Assembly (NCBI RefSeq): GCF_026745355.1
Contig: NC_079202.1
Coordinates: forward strand, 47,797,287-47,861,286
Direction: 5' to 3'
DNA from: Beta vulgaris subsp. vulgaris
Taxonomy: Eukaryota > Streptophyta > Magnoliopsida > Caryophyllales > Amaranthaceae
DNA length: 64,000 bases
Below are positions 22,501-32,493 of the stretch, in pieces. Numbering within the stretch: the first letter of the stretch is position 1; each line of letters starts with the position of its first letter. A program made the position numbers and the translations under genes. The notes under the pieces are model-generated. The model was not told the DNA's origin, made no database searches, and was given only the letters and a program-made list of their open reading frames with translations.

Positions 22501-22853
22501 CAGCTATTTGTACTATGTGTAATGCTGCTGCTGAATCTGTCCCACATTTATTCTTCCAATGTGGCTATTCTATGGCAGTCTGGAAGGAAATTCATGCCAA
22601 ACTTAGATGGCAGTATCAGGTTATTCCTTTCCATGAGGAGATCCAAAAAGCTACAAGGAGAGCTCATAGTAGCAGCAGGCAGAGCAAATTATATACAAAG
22701 CTACTAACAGAGGCAATCTATGGTATTTGGCTTCAAAGGAATAACAAGATTTTCAATAATAATCTTGTTCCCCTCTCCGTTCTAGTTAAGGAAATCATGT
22801 TTAGAGCTGCTTGTAATTGTTCTAAGGAGGATAGAATGTTGCTTTTGTATTAG
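19503..22853 (+). CDS. LINE ORF2: AP endonuclease + reverse transcriptase, intact
   Basis: 1,116 codons without interruption. Residues 1-230 are an exonuclease-endonuclease-phosphatase fold: WNVRGLN at the start, FETR near 36, GDFNAV near 140 and SDHTPL near 227, giving the target-nicking active site. The reverse transcriptase spans about 480-770: [68 protein letters not shown] and the catalytic FADD in LMFADDLLLFSR near 690. A zf-RVT region (PKSKFLLWLVLQNRVATADRL...CTMC...PHLFFQC) lies near 960-1030. No RNase H follows, unlike the relics at 6.6 and 41.7 kb. The protein would nick DNA and reverse-transcribe LINE or SINE RNA. The intact frame suggests a fairly recent insertion, although its ORF1 is dead. 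Confidence 0.93.
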   Translation: MMKMVAWNVRGLNDPVKIKETKVFLQQHGVDFCALFETRVREHKASNVQKKLGDIWRWENNYGFSPRGRIWIGWKPGVVSVSVVRKTEQCVRVQIASLDQNHGFTLIVVYGLHIIADRRQLWVDLREMVDNADFPYLIIGDFNAVSQASDRINGNLVSEAETMDFSEFLMEVGVMEAPCSGAYYSWNNKGEGEARIASRIDRALINEELLHKFPDIKVEYLAEGISDHTPLLVSFYAMQEEGGRPFRFNNVLVEDINFLDTVREAWESTGDNYKFKNVWKKLKAVKEALKSLHSTHYSQAHLKVEEFRTLLESVQTRIASSGNGELHQEEKVLVNNLRHWSAIEDSILRQKARIRWLTMANANTRFFFNAVKVRKARNNITMLQTADGGLVNTRDKIQDELVRFYTKLMGTRAESLPSIDLQTIRTGRQLSYDARTALSQPVTHAKIDHALFSMDDSKTPGLDGFNALFFKKSWEIIKKDVYLGIEEFFHTSFIHHPINITAITLVPKIANAIQAKDFRPIACCSVLYKIIAKILTLRLHSVISEVVNPSQAGFIPGRAINDNILLATELIKGYNRKHISPRCVIKVDIKKAYDSVEWHFLEQVLMELSFPRAFVSWIMGCVQGVSYSILLNGIPAPPFQAKKGLRQGDPLSPFLFAICMEYLSRCLGELKENPDFNFHPKCERLSLTHLMFADDLLLFSRADVSSVTKIMAAFSKFSQASGLEASLEKSNIYLAGVNNQEAAILVEAVQLPKGELPFRYLGVPLSSKKLNFSQCKILIDKITERAQGWIAKTLSYAGRLQLLRSVLSSMQHYWAQIFPLSKKIIKSVEAVCRKFLWTGKTLDSKKAPIAWDQFYKPKSARGWNLVNMEIWNKAAILKLLWAISFKTDKLWVQWINAYYMRRMDVYYIAPKSNMSWQLKKIIESRELLQIVGCWNAVMHNGKYCIKKAYKLLLGTFEKVQWRRLVCNNTASPKSKFLLWLVLQNRVATADRLCKWGIPCSAICTMCNAAAESVPHLFFQCGYSMAVWKEIHAKLRWQYQVIPFHEEIQKATRRAHSSSRQSKLYTKLLTEAIYGIWLQRNNKIFNNNLVPLSVLVKEIMFRAACNCSKEDRMLLLY

Positions 22854-23120
22854 TTTGGGGAGCTTGCCTCCTTTCTAGCCTAATGGTTGTTTGACTAGGC
22901 TTGGTTTTCTTGTAACTCTTTTTTTGGTTATCAATAACAATTTTGAATTGCCAAAAAAAAAATTATAGAAGTTTGATGTATACAATGAGAACAATGAAAC
23001 AAGACCCCCACATGACTATGTTTTTTCTTATATATTTGAAAAAAAAAAAGATTGGAGGATTCTTACTTATGAATAGTGCCGAATTAGAAATGGAGAATCT
23101 ATTTAGGGACGGAAGAAGTA

Positions 23121-24484
23121 TTTGTAAGTCAATTTGGATGTCGTCTAACTTGTTTGGTGAAGTCTTGTGGGGGTGGTAATCGAGACCTGAGATCGAATCC
23201 CATTTTGTCTACATCATTGTGCTTAGTCGCTCATTTTACACTAAAAAAAACTATGTGCATATCAATCACTCACATTTTACCGATGATTTTAGAAAAAAAA
23301 AGACAAGCCTATAAAAATCATGAAAATGTATAGGAGAAAATCTATCTATACAAATATATTAAAAGTCGTGTCGAAGGTAGTATATGTGCCACATGGCACT
23401 CTTTTCAAACTTCTAATGCAAATGTCTTAGCCCTTATGTCCATATATACTCTTCAATGAAAGAAAAAGATAATTGTGTAATTGCAAGGTCTCGAAGATGT
23501 GACCTTTGAAATGAAAAGTAAGAGGTTAATCATCAATATACTATGACTTTATTGTCTAATGTTTGAAATAAAATATGATAAAGTCTTATAATAAATATAC
23601 TTGATTGAAAAGACTTAAACAAGTATATACATCTCTAACACTCTTATTACGTAACTAACAAGAGATTATTGATGTCATATTTTCTTACCATCATACCTTT
23701 TAAACTACTATTTACAAATTTAAACCTTTCATATCATTTTACTTATCACGTCATAACATAAAATTTTCAATTTCTCAATGGAAAAAAAATACGAAAAGTG
23801 GCAAAATAAATTATGAAATTTAAAAATAATACCATATTTGCTTATTATAACTGACCCGAGACATCGTCCAATCAAAAGTGTTAGTGTTTATCTTAAATGA
23901 CTTAAAGACATGTTTGGTGTAGCCTCAGAAGTATCTATTGTGGTGGTTATTACTTACACTAAATGATCTTGTTGGATGAAGATGTCCTTATATCTTTTAA
24001 AATAACTAGTACTTCCTCTATTTCAAAGAATCCAAACACTTGTTCAGATACGTAGCTTAATATGATAAGTTGTAGTGTGATGATTTAATGTTGTTTTAAA
24101 AGTAGAAGTAAAATATAGGAATGGATAAGGTATTTCTTTTATTGAAGGAGAGAGAAAATTAGGTAAGTGTGGGTCACATTGCTTTAGAAAACTACTATAA
24201 TAATAGCAGGATCATGCCAAAAACAGAAATACTCAAACTTATTTTGGACAAGTAAAAAAGAAAAGTGTTCGATTCATTTTTGGGTAGTATGAGTATTCGG
24301 TTAATCTAACTATCATAGTAGTATAAAAAGTGAAATAATACTAATATTGTTATTTTTGTTACTTAATGTCATTATTATTATTAGGGTTGAAATTGAAATG
24401 AGCTGAATTAAGTTGAACTGTACTAAACTAAAACGAACCGAATGAAAATTGTCTCCAAAAGAACAGGTCCTAAGAATGTTGAGG
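23121..24484. other. Intergenic DNA with Helitron-like and MITE remnants
   Basis: At about 23,341-23,870 the start TCTATACAAATATATTAAAA and a CCCGAGACATCG near the end match the Helitron-like elements at 27.5-28.0 kb, but no CTAG end was found. About 24,013-24,290 has decayed Stowaway-like ends. About 24,385-24,465 resembles the Tourist-like family (GAACAGGTCC end followed by TAA). A GATCGAATCCC motif near 23,190 is B-box-like. No gene. Confidence 0.45.
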
Positions 24485-24489
24485 TCAAA

Positions 24490-27284
24490 TGTAATAGCCC
24501 TGTTTTTTAAGAGCGTTTATTTAATGATAATTATATTTATTAAGTTAATTATGTTCCGAAAATTCTCATTTTATTTGAGTTGTGGAATGTGATTTTATTT
24601 GCCGTGTTATAATATATTCGTCATATTAATCTATTATGGAGTTATAATTATATTAGTTTATATATCGCGTTTAGTTAACAATTTGTGGATTTGTATTTAC
24701 CCGATTAGGAAACCAAAGCCAGGCTCTTATCACTTCTTGTTGTCGGTTTAATGAAACCCCAAACCCACCCCAATTACTTCTCTCTCTCTCCGTGTCTTCT
24801 AAACCCCAACTCCCAAATTGAAAAACTCAAAACCCCGTGAAACCCCGACGAACCTGATTTCCCCCCCTCTCTCTCAGGGGCGGTTCTTGGCCCATGCAGT
24901 ATAGGCGACGGAATAGGGCCCCAAAAATAGAGGGGCCCCAAAATATATTATATGTATTAAATGTTTGAAAGGAAAACAAAAGGAAAGCATTTGGATCAGT
25001 GGTAAAGTAGTAAGGGATGGGACAAAGGGGTGTAGGTTCAATTCTACTTAGGAGCAATTTTTTTTTACTTTTTGCTGTTTTAATTATGACTGCTGACTCA
25101 TTACCTACTCACATTAATATGGCTGCTTCAAATCCCCAATTCCCCATTAATGGCTACTCTCTTCTCTCTCCTCCTAACTCTCTCTCATTAATTTCTACTC
25201 ATACTCTTATATTGTTTTTTTGCAATTTTTCAATAAAATTTACTCTATTTATATCTAAATATTTATTTATTTATAATTATTTGATATGTTGAGAGTATTT
25301 TTTTTAATTGAGAATCTAATATCTTTTATGAACTAAATATGAAAGGCTCAATTTTAAGAGAGCGTATAGGGCCCCCGCTATGTTTGCCCCGCCCCTGCTC
25401 TCTCTTGTTTGCCAGCGCTGCTCGCGAAGCTCTTTTCGTGGGCGCCACCGTCCGCCGTTTTCAGATCGCCGGAGACTCGCGCTGCACTTCGCATCCCCTG
25501 TTCATCTCTCTCGTGTGTTGTGTTGTTCGTGGCTGCTGTAGCCCTGTTCTCTCTCCTCTGTTCTTGTGTCGTTGTTGCTGCTGCCGCTGTTGTCGGTTGT
25601 GGCCATTGTGGTTGTGGCGCTGTTGGCCACCGTGGCCTGCTGCTATCTCGTCGGTGCTCAGCAAGCCTCGCGAAGCTCCGCTGCTGTGCACTGAAGCTTC
25701 GAAAACTTCCCTCAACCTCTCTGTTTCTCGGTTTTTTTTCTGTTCTTCGCTGCTCCTAGTAGAGCAGAGGTAAATTTCCTCTTTGTTCTTAATTCAAACC
25801 CTTTTCCTTGTAATTCAAGCCCAAGTTGTTCGTGTAGTTGTATAGTTGTTGTTCTTGTTATCGTTGATGTCGTTTATGGGTTCGTACTCTGCGTTGTCGT
25901 TTTCTTGTTGTTCTTGCTACTTTTTGTTGCGTTGTTGTTGACGAGGCGTAGTTGTGGTGGTTGTTGTGGTTGTTGTCGTTGTAGTGGTGGTTGACTGGTT
26001 GATTGTTAATTGGGATTATTGATGCTGCTATGTTGTTGTTTTGTTGCTGTGTTACTGTTATTGTTGTTGTGTTGTTGTTGTTAGAGTTATCACAGTCTCA
26101 TTAGTTTACAAATTAGATTTGTAGTTGATTGCTAATCTCCGTTAGTATTTCCAAGATTTCATAAAAGAGTTTTGGGTTATAATTTCTTAAATGAATTTAA
26201 TATAATATTGTTAGTAATAGTAATATGTTTGATGTGTGAATTCGCTAAATTAGTTTCTCATTTGTGCTTGTTAGCTAAGTTGAGTTGGTTTAGTTCAATA
26301 AGTTAGTTTTATGATTTCAAGATATGTAGAATTAGTTTATAGAATTTAGGATTAAGAGTTTGAAAGTATGGTTGTAAAGGATCTTCAAATTAGGAATTGG
26401 TTATGGTTTCACTTTGTAGTTAAGATTGATTATTGATTGTCGTTATTATTGTGAGGTTATTATGGAGGATGATTATGGAGTTTGAGTATCATTTGGAGAT
26501 GAAGATTAATGAAGGAGGTTGTATTGTTCACATCTGGATCGCATATGAGGTAACTTTTATGTTCAGTAAAATCATTTACTCATGCCCATGTGTGTGATCT
26601 TTCTATTCTGTTTTTGATAATTAAGTTCGTACTATGGCCATAGATATGAATGTGATGATGAAATGTCATTGATTGATTATGAATACACAACTGTTTTGCT
26701 GGCTTAGTTTATGAACTGAAAATAGAAAGTGGGCAAGGTATGGATGGAGGATGGTTACTTTTTGACCTGATACGGTCGGCTACGCTCCATAACGAACCAT
26801 GGGGGTAGTATTGCTGGGCTCCATAACGAATCTTGGAGGCAGCGTTTGTCCTTTGTCCAAAGCCTGTACTTGCCACTGATTTGTTTAAGAGAATGAGCTA
26901 TGCCAGCGTTATACGAAATGAAAACGATTTGAGAAATAAAATGTTTATAACGGGCAGAAGTAAAGGTTACGAGTTTTCCACTCATTTTGGAATTTTGTTT
27001 GCTTTGTATTTTCTCCCTGAATTTGCAGGTTTGGTATCAAGAGCTCGAAATTGGAAGTTGAGCGAGATGTTGATGTCGTCGTAGATTGTAGATTGAGTTT
27101 GTATCTAGTTAATTGATTCGAGAATAGTTATTAGTATTTCGTTGTATAATATTTGGGAATATTAGTCGAGTTATTGGTGTATTTAAGGATATTTTTCCGC
27201 TGCGAAGTAATTTAATTAAGAGTTAATTTTGTTTATGGTTGTTGAGTGTGTTTCGCTAGCAGCTCGTGAAAGTGGGTTGTTACA
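24490..27284 (+). mobile_element. Long solo LTR, probably Ty3/Gypsy-type
   Basis: Starts TGTAATAGCCC and ends GGGTTGTTACA with a perfect 5-bp duplication TCAAA (24485-24489 and 27285-27289), the form of an LTR retrotransposon end pair. No second copy, PBS or coding domain occurs inside, so it is a solo LTR left by LTR-LTR recombination. Without the hAT insertion at 24875-25397 it is about 2.26 kb. CT-rich runs and GTTGTTG-rich tracts fill 25.4-26.1 kb. Cys/Ser-rich frames there are not genes. Assignment to Gypsy rests only on terminus style and length. Strand is inferred from TG...CA resemblance and is uncertain. Confidence 0.75.
24875..25397. mobile_element. hAT MITE inside the solo LTR
   Basis: Ends CAGGGGCGG and CGCCCCTG with 8-bp duplication CTCTCTCT (24867-24874 and 25398-25405). 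Inner termini carry a GGGGCCCC-type motif on both sides. 523 bp, no transposase. Confidence 0.85.
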
Positions 27285-27461
27285 TCAAATGTCAATTATA
27301 CTACAAGTAGTTATTAACAATAATCGAATATTCTTGTACAAGCAACTAATATAATGAGCTAGTCAAATAACTAAGACAATCAGCTATCAACAATCCATTA
27401 GACCATTACTATAGTCAAATAATTGTTATAATAATCAACTAAGCTAACAACCTAACAATTA

Positions 27462-27742
27462 TCTATATCTATACAAATATATTAAAAGACGTACATAAAC
27501 AAGAAACTGTGCCACGTGACGCTCTCCCCTAGGGAGTTTTAGTTCAAATAATGTTATGTAATTCATGTACAATAAAAAAATTTAGCAATTGCATAGTATA
27601 GGGATTTGATCTCGAGACCTCAAGTACATATACTCAAGTCTTAACCACTAGACTAAGTTGTATTTAGTGTTATTATTATAAAGTTTTATATTAATAAATG
27701 AATTTTTTCCTTACCCGAGAATAGCCCGTACCTAATAACTAG
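27462..27742 (+). mobile_element. Helitron-like non-autonomous element, copy A
   Basis: Begins after an A with TCTATATCTATACAAATATATT and ends CCTAATAACTAG before a T, so the A|TC...CTAG|T rule of Helitrons holds. The hairpin before the end is degraded here but clear in the adjacent copy. Inside is a minus-strand tRNA-like stretch (27,610-27,660). Confidence 0.6.
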
Positions 27743-28001
27743 TAAATATATTAAAAAGCGTGCATAAACAAGAAACTGTACCACGTGGCGCTCTCCCTAG
27801 GGAATTTTAGCTCATGTAATCCATGTACAATAAAAAAAAAATTAGAAATTGCGTAGTATCAGATTTAATCCCGGGACCTCAAGTACATATATTAAAGTCT
27901 TATCCACTAGACTAAGTTATATCTAGTTTTATTATCATAAAGTGTTATATTAATAAATGAAATTTTTTCTTACCCGAGACGTAATCGGGCCTAATAACTA
28001 G
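27743..28001 (+). mobile_element. Helitron-like element, copy B in tandem
   Basis: Repeats copy A closely from AAATATATTAAAA onward (ACAAGAAACTGTACCACGTGG) and ends with a CCCGA...TCGGG hairpin (27,973-27,989) eight bases before a terminal CTAG (27,998-28,001) and a T. This matches the Helitron 3' end. It lacks its own TCTATAC start, as if it shares or replaces the end of copy A. Confidence 0.65.
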
Positions 28002-28535
28002 TTTACATATAAAAGCTAGCGTAAACAGTTTTTTCCCACGTAAATTAAAGCTTGACCCTTTCCAATTAGTCCATAAGTCGATTAGTCAAAAGTCTATATA
28101 AAAACTCTTTAACAGCCAGTTTTTAAAGTTATGCAACAATTGAAACATTGAATTTTTTTAAAATTTTTTTGACTGGACCTCTATTTTAAAATTACATTAT
28201 ATTAGTTGCTTCACTCCAGGTAGCCGCCAAATCCCCAATGCGACTTGTTCCTCTTTGGCGCATTAAACTATACTTCTATAAACTGGAGTGCGGAGGTTGT
28301 GAGTTTTGAGTTGTGGCTATGTGAGTGACACTAATCAATACTAAAAGTATAAGGAATTTTTTTTTTTTAACGCAAAGAGAGAAAAAATAGTATATTGAAA
28401 GTCGTTTTTAACAAACTCTATAGGGCAAGCGACCCTATTATTTAAGACTCTACCGAAAATACTCTATTTTCATATCAAATTTTTCTCAGTTTAAAAAATA
28501 GTTTTATATAATTACAAGACATTGAACACGTGACA
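28002..28535. other. Intergenic DNA, no assignable element
   Basis: AT-rich sequence between two Helitron-like elements. An AAAAGCTAGCGTAAACAG start resembles yet another Helitron-type 5' region but no matching end was found. Confidence 0.4.
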
Positions 28536-29056
28536 CTAGTCTTCATATGCACGCGATGCGTGCGTTAATTTCAAAATTTGTTATTCTATTAGATACTCCA
28601 TTCGTACTTTATTTATGATTAAACTTAAATGTGAAAAATTCAACAGTTAGATGAATTTAGATATATTAATTCGCTAATGTAAAAAAATAAAAAGGTTGTG
28701 AGTGATTGTTAGCATTAATTTTTTGTGAATGAATATTGAACAGAAAGAACAAAAATAATAAGTTGGTTTAACTGAATTAAAGAGAATCAAAGGTAGTGAA
28801 TGTTCAGACTTTTCATGTGCACGTTATGTATGCCATCTTTTTTAATAAGGTATAAATATTTTGTCCATTTAATTTTTGATTGAAGTATTTGATGCATATA
28901 CCATTTTAAACTTGTTTTAAATGGCAAGTTGGAATGAGAATTTTTAAATGATTTGCTTTTGTAATTTTTTTCATTCCATTAATTAGATCATTAAGGGTAT
29001 TTTAGTCACTTCAAAAGAGGACACCACACCTCCTCCCTTGGCTTATATAATAGAGA
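28536..29056 (-). mobile_element. Helitron-like non-autonomous element, minus strand
   Basis: On the minus strand it starts TCTCTATTATATAAGCC right after an A. It ends with a perfect hairpin GCACGC-AT-CGCGTGC region (28,551-28,566 on plus), then ATATGAAGA and a terminal CTAG (28,536-28,539), followed by T. That meets all terminal rules for Helitrons. 521 bp, no Rep/helicase. Confidence 0.75.
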
Positions 29057-29847
29057 TTTAAATTATAATGTGGAAGTTTAAACATAAGCCTAACATAATA
29101 TCATTATTTAGTATCTTATTAAAATACTTGCACAAATAGTTAAATACCTAATATATTTATGGTAAATAGACTATTATAGATTTATAGACGTAAACTCTTA
29201 CTCTAATTATTTGTAGAAAGTTAATAAGCTATTGCTTTAATTTCCAAACTATTAAGAAATAGGGTGCTTTGGGTCTCGTAGACAAAAATGATTACTAGAC
29301 TCATGTGATAAAAATCATGTTAACTAAAATTTTGTCAAATGGTCTTTCACTTATAGTGCGTTTTTTTCACTTAATTTTTTTACAACTTGTTTAACTAAAT
29401 TTATTTAAACTTATTAGAAGTTATCTTAATTTATTAGAATATATTGAAACTCCAACTAGAAGATGTTACAATTTTAGAAATAGTATGAACTTATCGGACG
29501 CTTGGAACGTAGTAAATCTGAAATTTAATTCTTAAAACTGAAAAGAATACACCCTAATTATATGTATCATATTTTTCATTGTGCACCCAATACATGCTGC
29601 ATGCAAGATTAACTTTCTATTGTACACTCAGAATCTCTCAGATGCATGCAACATTAACTTATACTGTAAAGGATTACCTGTTTTTCAAAATATTGTACTT
29701 TAAAGGTAAATGATATACAAAGTTTGTGTGTAACGAGGCCATTGAAGAAAATATAAGAAGGTTAATGACAACATTGACTTGCACGATATACAAATGATAA
29801 CTGCTTAGAAGACGCAAATATATATGCATCCAAGTGCATGTAAAGTA
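29057..29847. other. Intergenic DNA, nothing recognised
   Basis: AT-rich, without open frames or identifiable element ends. Confidence 0.5.
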
Positions 29848-29880
29848 TGATGCACCCTTTTTTAAACTACGTCGTTTTAG

Positions 29881-31608
29881 TATTGCCTGACATTGTAGCT
29901 AAGAATCAAGGAGGCTTTGTTCATGGCAGATATATTATTCATAATGTCATGGTGGTGCAAGACCTTGTCAAGAAGTACAGTAGGAAGACTGCAAGTCCTA
30001 GTTGCATGATTAAAATGGATTTATAGAAGGCATATGATACAGTGGATTGGCACTTCCTTAAAGAGATGTTGCAGAGCTTAGAATTTTCAGAGGAGTTCAT
30101 AGAGCTGATTATGGAGTGTGTGACAACTCCTAAGTTCTCTATCATGATTAATGGCTCAATGCATGGTTACTTTAGCTCTGCTCATGGTTTGAGGCAAGGA
30201 GATCCCATGTCTCCACTACTCTTTGTACTATGCATGGAGTATCTCTCCAGAATACTACATAATGTGAGCAATATGCCCCAATTTCACTTTCACCCTAACT
30301 GTAAGCCTTTGAAGCTCACCCACTTATGATTTGCTGATGACTTAATACTTTGCTGTAAAGGGGAGTTTGCTTCAGTTTATTTGTTGCTTCAAGCTTTCAA
30401 GCTGTTTTCAAGCACCTCAGGATTGAAAGCTAACATGGATAAGTCTTCCTTATACTGTTGTGGAATGAAAGGAAGTGATGTGCAGAGAACAATTGAAGTT
30501 TCAGGGCTTCATATTAGTGCCCTTCCTTTTAGATATTTGGGAGTGCCTATCTGCTCAAAAAAGATTTCAGTGGCTCAGTGTGATGGCTTGGTGGAAAAAA
30601 TGGCTGCTAGGATAAGAATTTGGAGCACAAAACACTTGTCATATTATGCTAGAATGTTGCTGGTGAACACTGTCCTACTGAGTCTTGATCAGTACTGGGC
30701 TCAAGTTTTTACTCTTTCCAAGAAGGTTTTACAAGATATTGAGAGAGTTTGTAGAGCTTTTCTCTAGAGTACTGATAGGTTCAGTCACAGACCTGAAAAT
30801 GTTGCTTGGGAGAAGCTTTGTTGCCCTAAGACTTCAGGAGGCTTGGGTTTTAGGAATGTGGTAAAATGGAATGTAGCAAGTATGGGGAAGTATGTATGGG
30901 CAATTGCTACTAAACAAGATAATTTGTGGGTGAAATGGATTAATGTAGTTTATGTGTAACAAGAGGACTGGTGGGAGTATGTTCCAAAGAAAGGGGTAAG
31001 CTGGTATTATTGGAAGCAGGTATGCAGCATCAAAGAACAGCTAAAGCTTTTATATACTAAAGCTGAATTTCTGAATATGCATCACTACTCTACTAGCCAA
31101 GTATATGGTAAGTTGTTGGGGGATATGGCTCCTGTTTACTGGGATAAAATTGTGTGGAATAGGCAGAGTATTCCTAAGTATAGATTTATTAATTGGCTTG
31201 TTGTGCAGCTCCAAACTACCAGTAGACTTGCCAAGATTGGTATAAGTTCTATTGCTACCTGTCTCATATGTGGCAATGCTGATGAAACTCATTCCCACTT
31301 ATTCTTTGAGTGCCATTTTGGGAAGAGATGCTTGGTTGCAATTAAGAGCTGGTTACAGATTGGTCCCATTACATCTGATATGGTTCAGCTGTATAGATGG
31401 ATTGGTAGAAGTAAATGCTCCAAATTCAAGAGAGCAGTTTGGGCTGTTGCTTTAGCAGCTGTTGTTTTCATGATTTGGAGATGTCGCAATGATGTCTATT
31501 GGAAGCAAAATGTTCCTTCAATATACAAGATTGTAGATGAGATCAAATACTTTGTAAAGATCAGAATACAAGCAGTATTGCCTTCGAAAATTACTAGAAG
31601 AGATTATA
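29881..31608 (+). pseudogene. LINE ORF2 fragment (reverse transcriptase, zf-RVT), broken
   Basis: Translation begins LPDIVAKNQGGFVHGRYI and proceeds through KM-DL-KAYDTVDWHF, GLRQGDPMSPLLFVLCMEYL, an FADDLIL catalytic block and a zf-RVT stretch (PKYRFINWLVVQL...CLICGNADETHSHLFFEC). The frame is mostly one, with stops at about 30,025, 30,328, 30,765 and 30,957. The last codons of the apparent frame lie in the Stowaway MITE. Inactive. Confidence 0.88.
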
Positions 31609-31865
31609 CTACCTCTGTTTTTATTTAGTTGCAACATTTTGACTTTCACGCTTGCCAATGTACAATTTCAAATCGTTTTATCTCTAATTGTATGTAAGTA
31701 AAAATTATAAAAATTTGATATTATGAAAGCTTACATCGAAACGAATCAAACAAGACCCCACATGACTATATTTTGTTTAACATATAAATCAATAAATGTG
31801 GTCAAATAAGAGAACATGAATAGTGCAATTTGTCAAACGTTGCAACTAAAAAAGAATGGAGGTAG
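31609..31865. mobile_element. Stowaway MITE inserted in the truncated LINE
   Basis: Ends CTACCTCTGTTTTTATTTAG and CTAAAAAAGAATGGAGGTAG are inverted repeats. TA at 31607-31608 and 31866-31867. 257 bp. Confidence 0.85.
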
Positions 31866-32174
31866 TAGTTGTTTTGTTGCTCTATAACTGCTTGATGTAT
31901 AGATGTTCTCCCTGGTTTATCTAACCAGTGGTTTTGGTTGTAAGTTTGGTGTTTCATAAATATATATACCACTCTACTTACTTTGCAAAAAAAAAAAAAA
32001 AAAAAACACTACGTCGTTCTATCATTTTTAAAGTTTATAATTTTAAAAAAATTGTTGTTATTTGTTTCCTTAAATTTTGCAACTAAAGATTCTTTTCTCA
32101 AATTTAATTTTAAAAGGTATATGTTCTTTTACCTTAAGCGTAGATGTTGATTTACTATATGTTGTTTTCATTAT

Positions 32175-32292
32175 ACTAAGGATGTCTTGACATAGTGGTT
32201 AAGATTGAGATGCTGTGAACGATAGGTCACAGGTTCGAAACCCCCTCCCCTTCTTTGTATTGCCTTCTTGGCTTATATGGATAAAAAAACAA
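32175..32292 (+). mobile_element. tRNA-derived SINE
   Basis: 118 bp with an A-box-like TAGTGGTTAAG (about 32,195) and a perfect B box GGTTCGAAACC (32,232-32,242), ending in an A-rich stretch. It is flanked by TGTTGTTTTCATTAT (32,160-32,174) and TGTTCTTTTCATTAT (32,293-32,307), a 15-bp duplication with one mismatch. The pol III promoter spacing and the TSD identify a SINE, not a tRNA gene. Confidence 0.85.
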
Positions 32293-32349
32293 TGTTCTTT
32301 TCATTATGACATGTGTTCTTTTATAAATATAGATTTACATACTCTTTAA

Positions 32350-32493
32350 GGGCCTGTTTTCCCCAGCTTATTTTCAGTTCAGTTCAGTTCAGCTCTAGAT
32401 AATACTTTTACTCTCACATATCACTATTCATTTCAGTTCAGTTCAATTCAATTCAATTCAGTTCAGCTGTTTTATGTCGAAAAGAACATACCA
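32350..32493. mobile_element. Tourist-like MITE copy of the TTCAG family
   Basis: Starts GGGCCTGTTTTCCCCAGCTT after TAA (32,347-32,349). The right end is degraded (GAAAAGAACATACCA) before TAA at 32,494-32,496. It carries short TTCAG arrays and the same core as 17260-17578 (CTCACATATCACTATTCATT). Confidence 0.75.

Larger units (their letters stand above)
18176..22960 (+). mobile_element. L1-clade LINE retrotransposon, near full length
   Basis: Contains a broken ORF1, an uninterrupted ORF2, a short 3' UTR and a terminal A-run (about 22,953-22,962). It is flanked by imperfect duplications of an AAAATTATAGA-GTTTGA target inside a Stowaway MITE. Target-primed insertion with poly(A) and a long TSD identifies a non-LTR retrotransposon. 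Sense is plus. The 5' boundary is approximate (about 18,175-18,200). Confidence 0.85.
18064..23118. mobile_element. Stowaway MITE split by a LINE
   Basis: The left half starts CTTCCTTCGTCCTTAAATAG (18064) and the right half ends CTATTTAGGGACGGAAGAAG (23118), with TA at 18062-18063 and 23119-23120. The halves join through the LINE target-site duplication AATTATAGARGTTTGA-like at about 18159-18174 and 22961-22975. Without the LINE it would be about 260-270 bp, the usual size of its relatives here. Confidence 0.82.
29880..32006 (+). mobile_element. 5'-truncated LINE with poly(A) tail
   Basis: A 20-base A-run (31,987-32,006) is followed by CACTACGTCGTTCTA, and AACTACGTCGTTTTA (29,865-29,879) precedes the body. 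The 15-bp duplication matches at 13 positions. The element begins inside the reverse-transcriptase domain and is interrupted by a Stowaway MITE (31609-31865). Same general type as the LINE at 18.2 kb. Confidence 0.88.

Noticed and set aside
23140..23250. Possible second SINE
   Set aside because: One B-box-like motif (GATCGAATCCC) but no convincing A box, tail or duplication.
25339..25773. Cys/Ser/Ala-rich open frames of 144 and 116 codons
   Set aside because: They cross the hAT/LTR boundary and lie in GC-rich low-complexity LTR sequence; no domain.
32190..32245. tRNA gene
   Set aside because: A and B boxes are present but no cloverleaf is apparent; the A-rich tail and 15-bp duplication make it a SINE.
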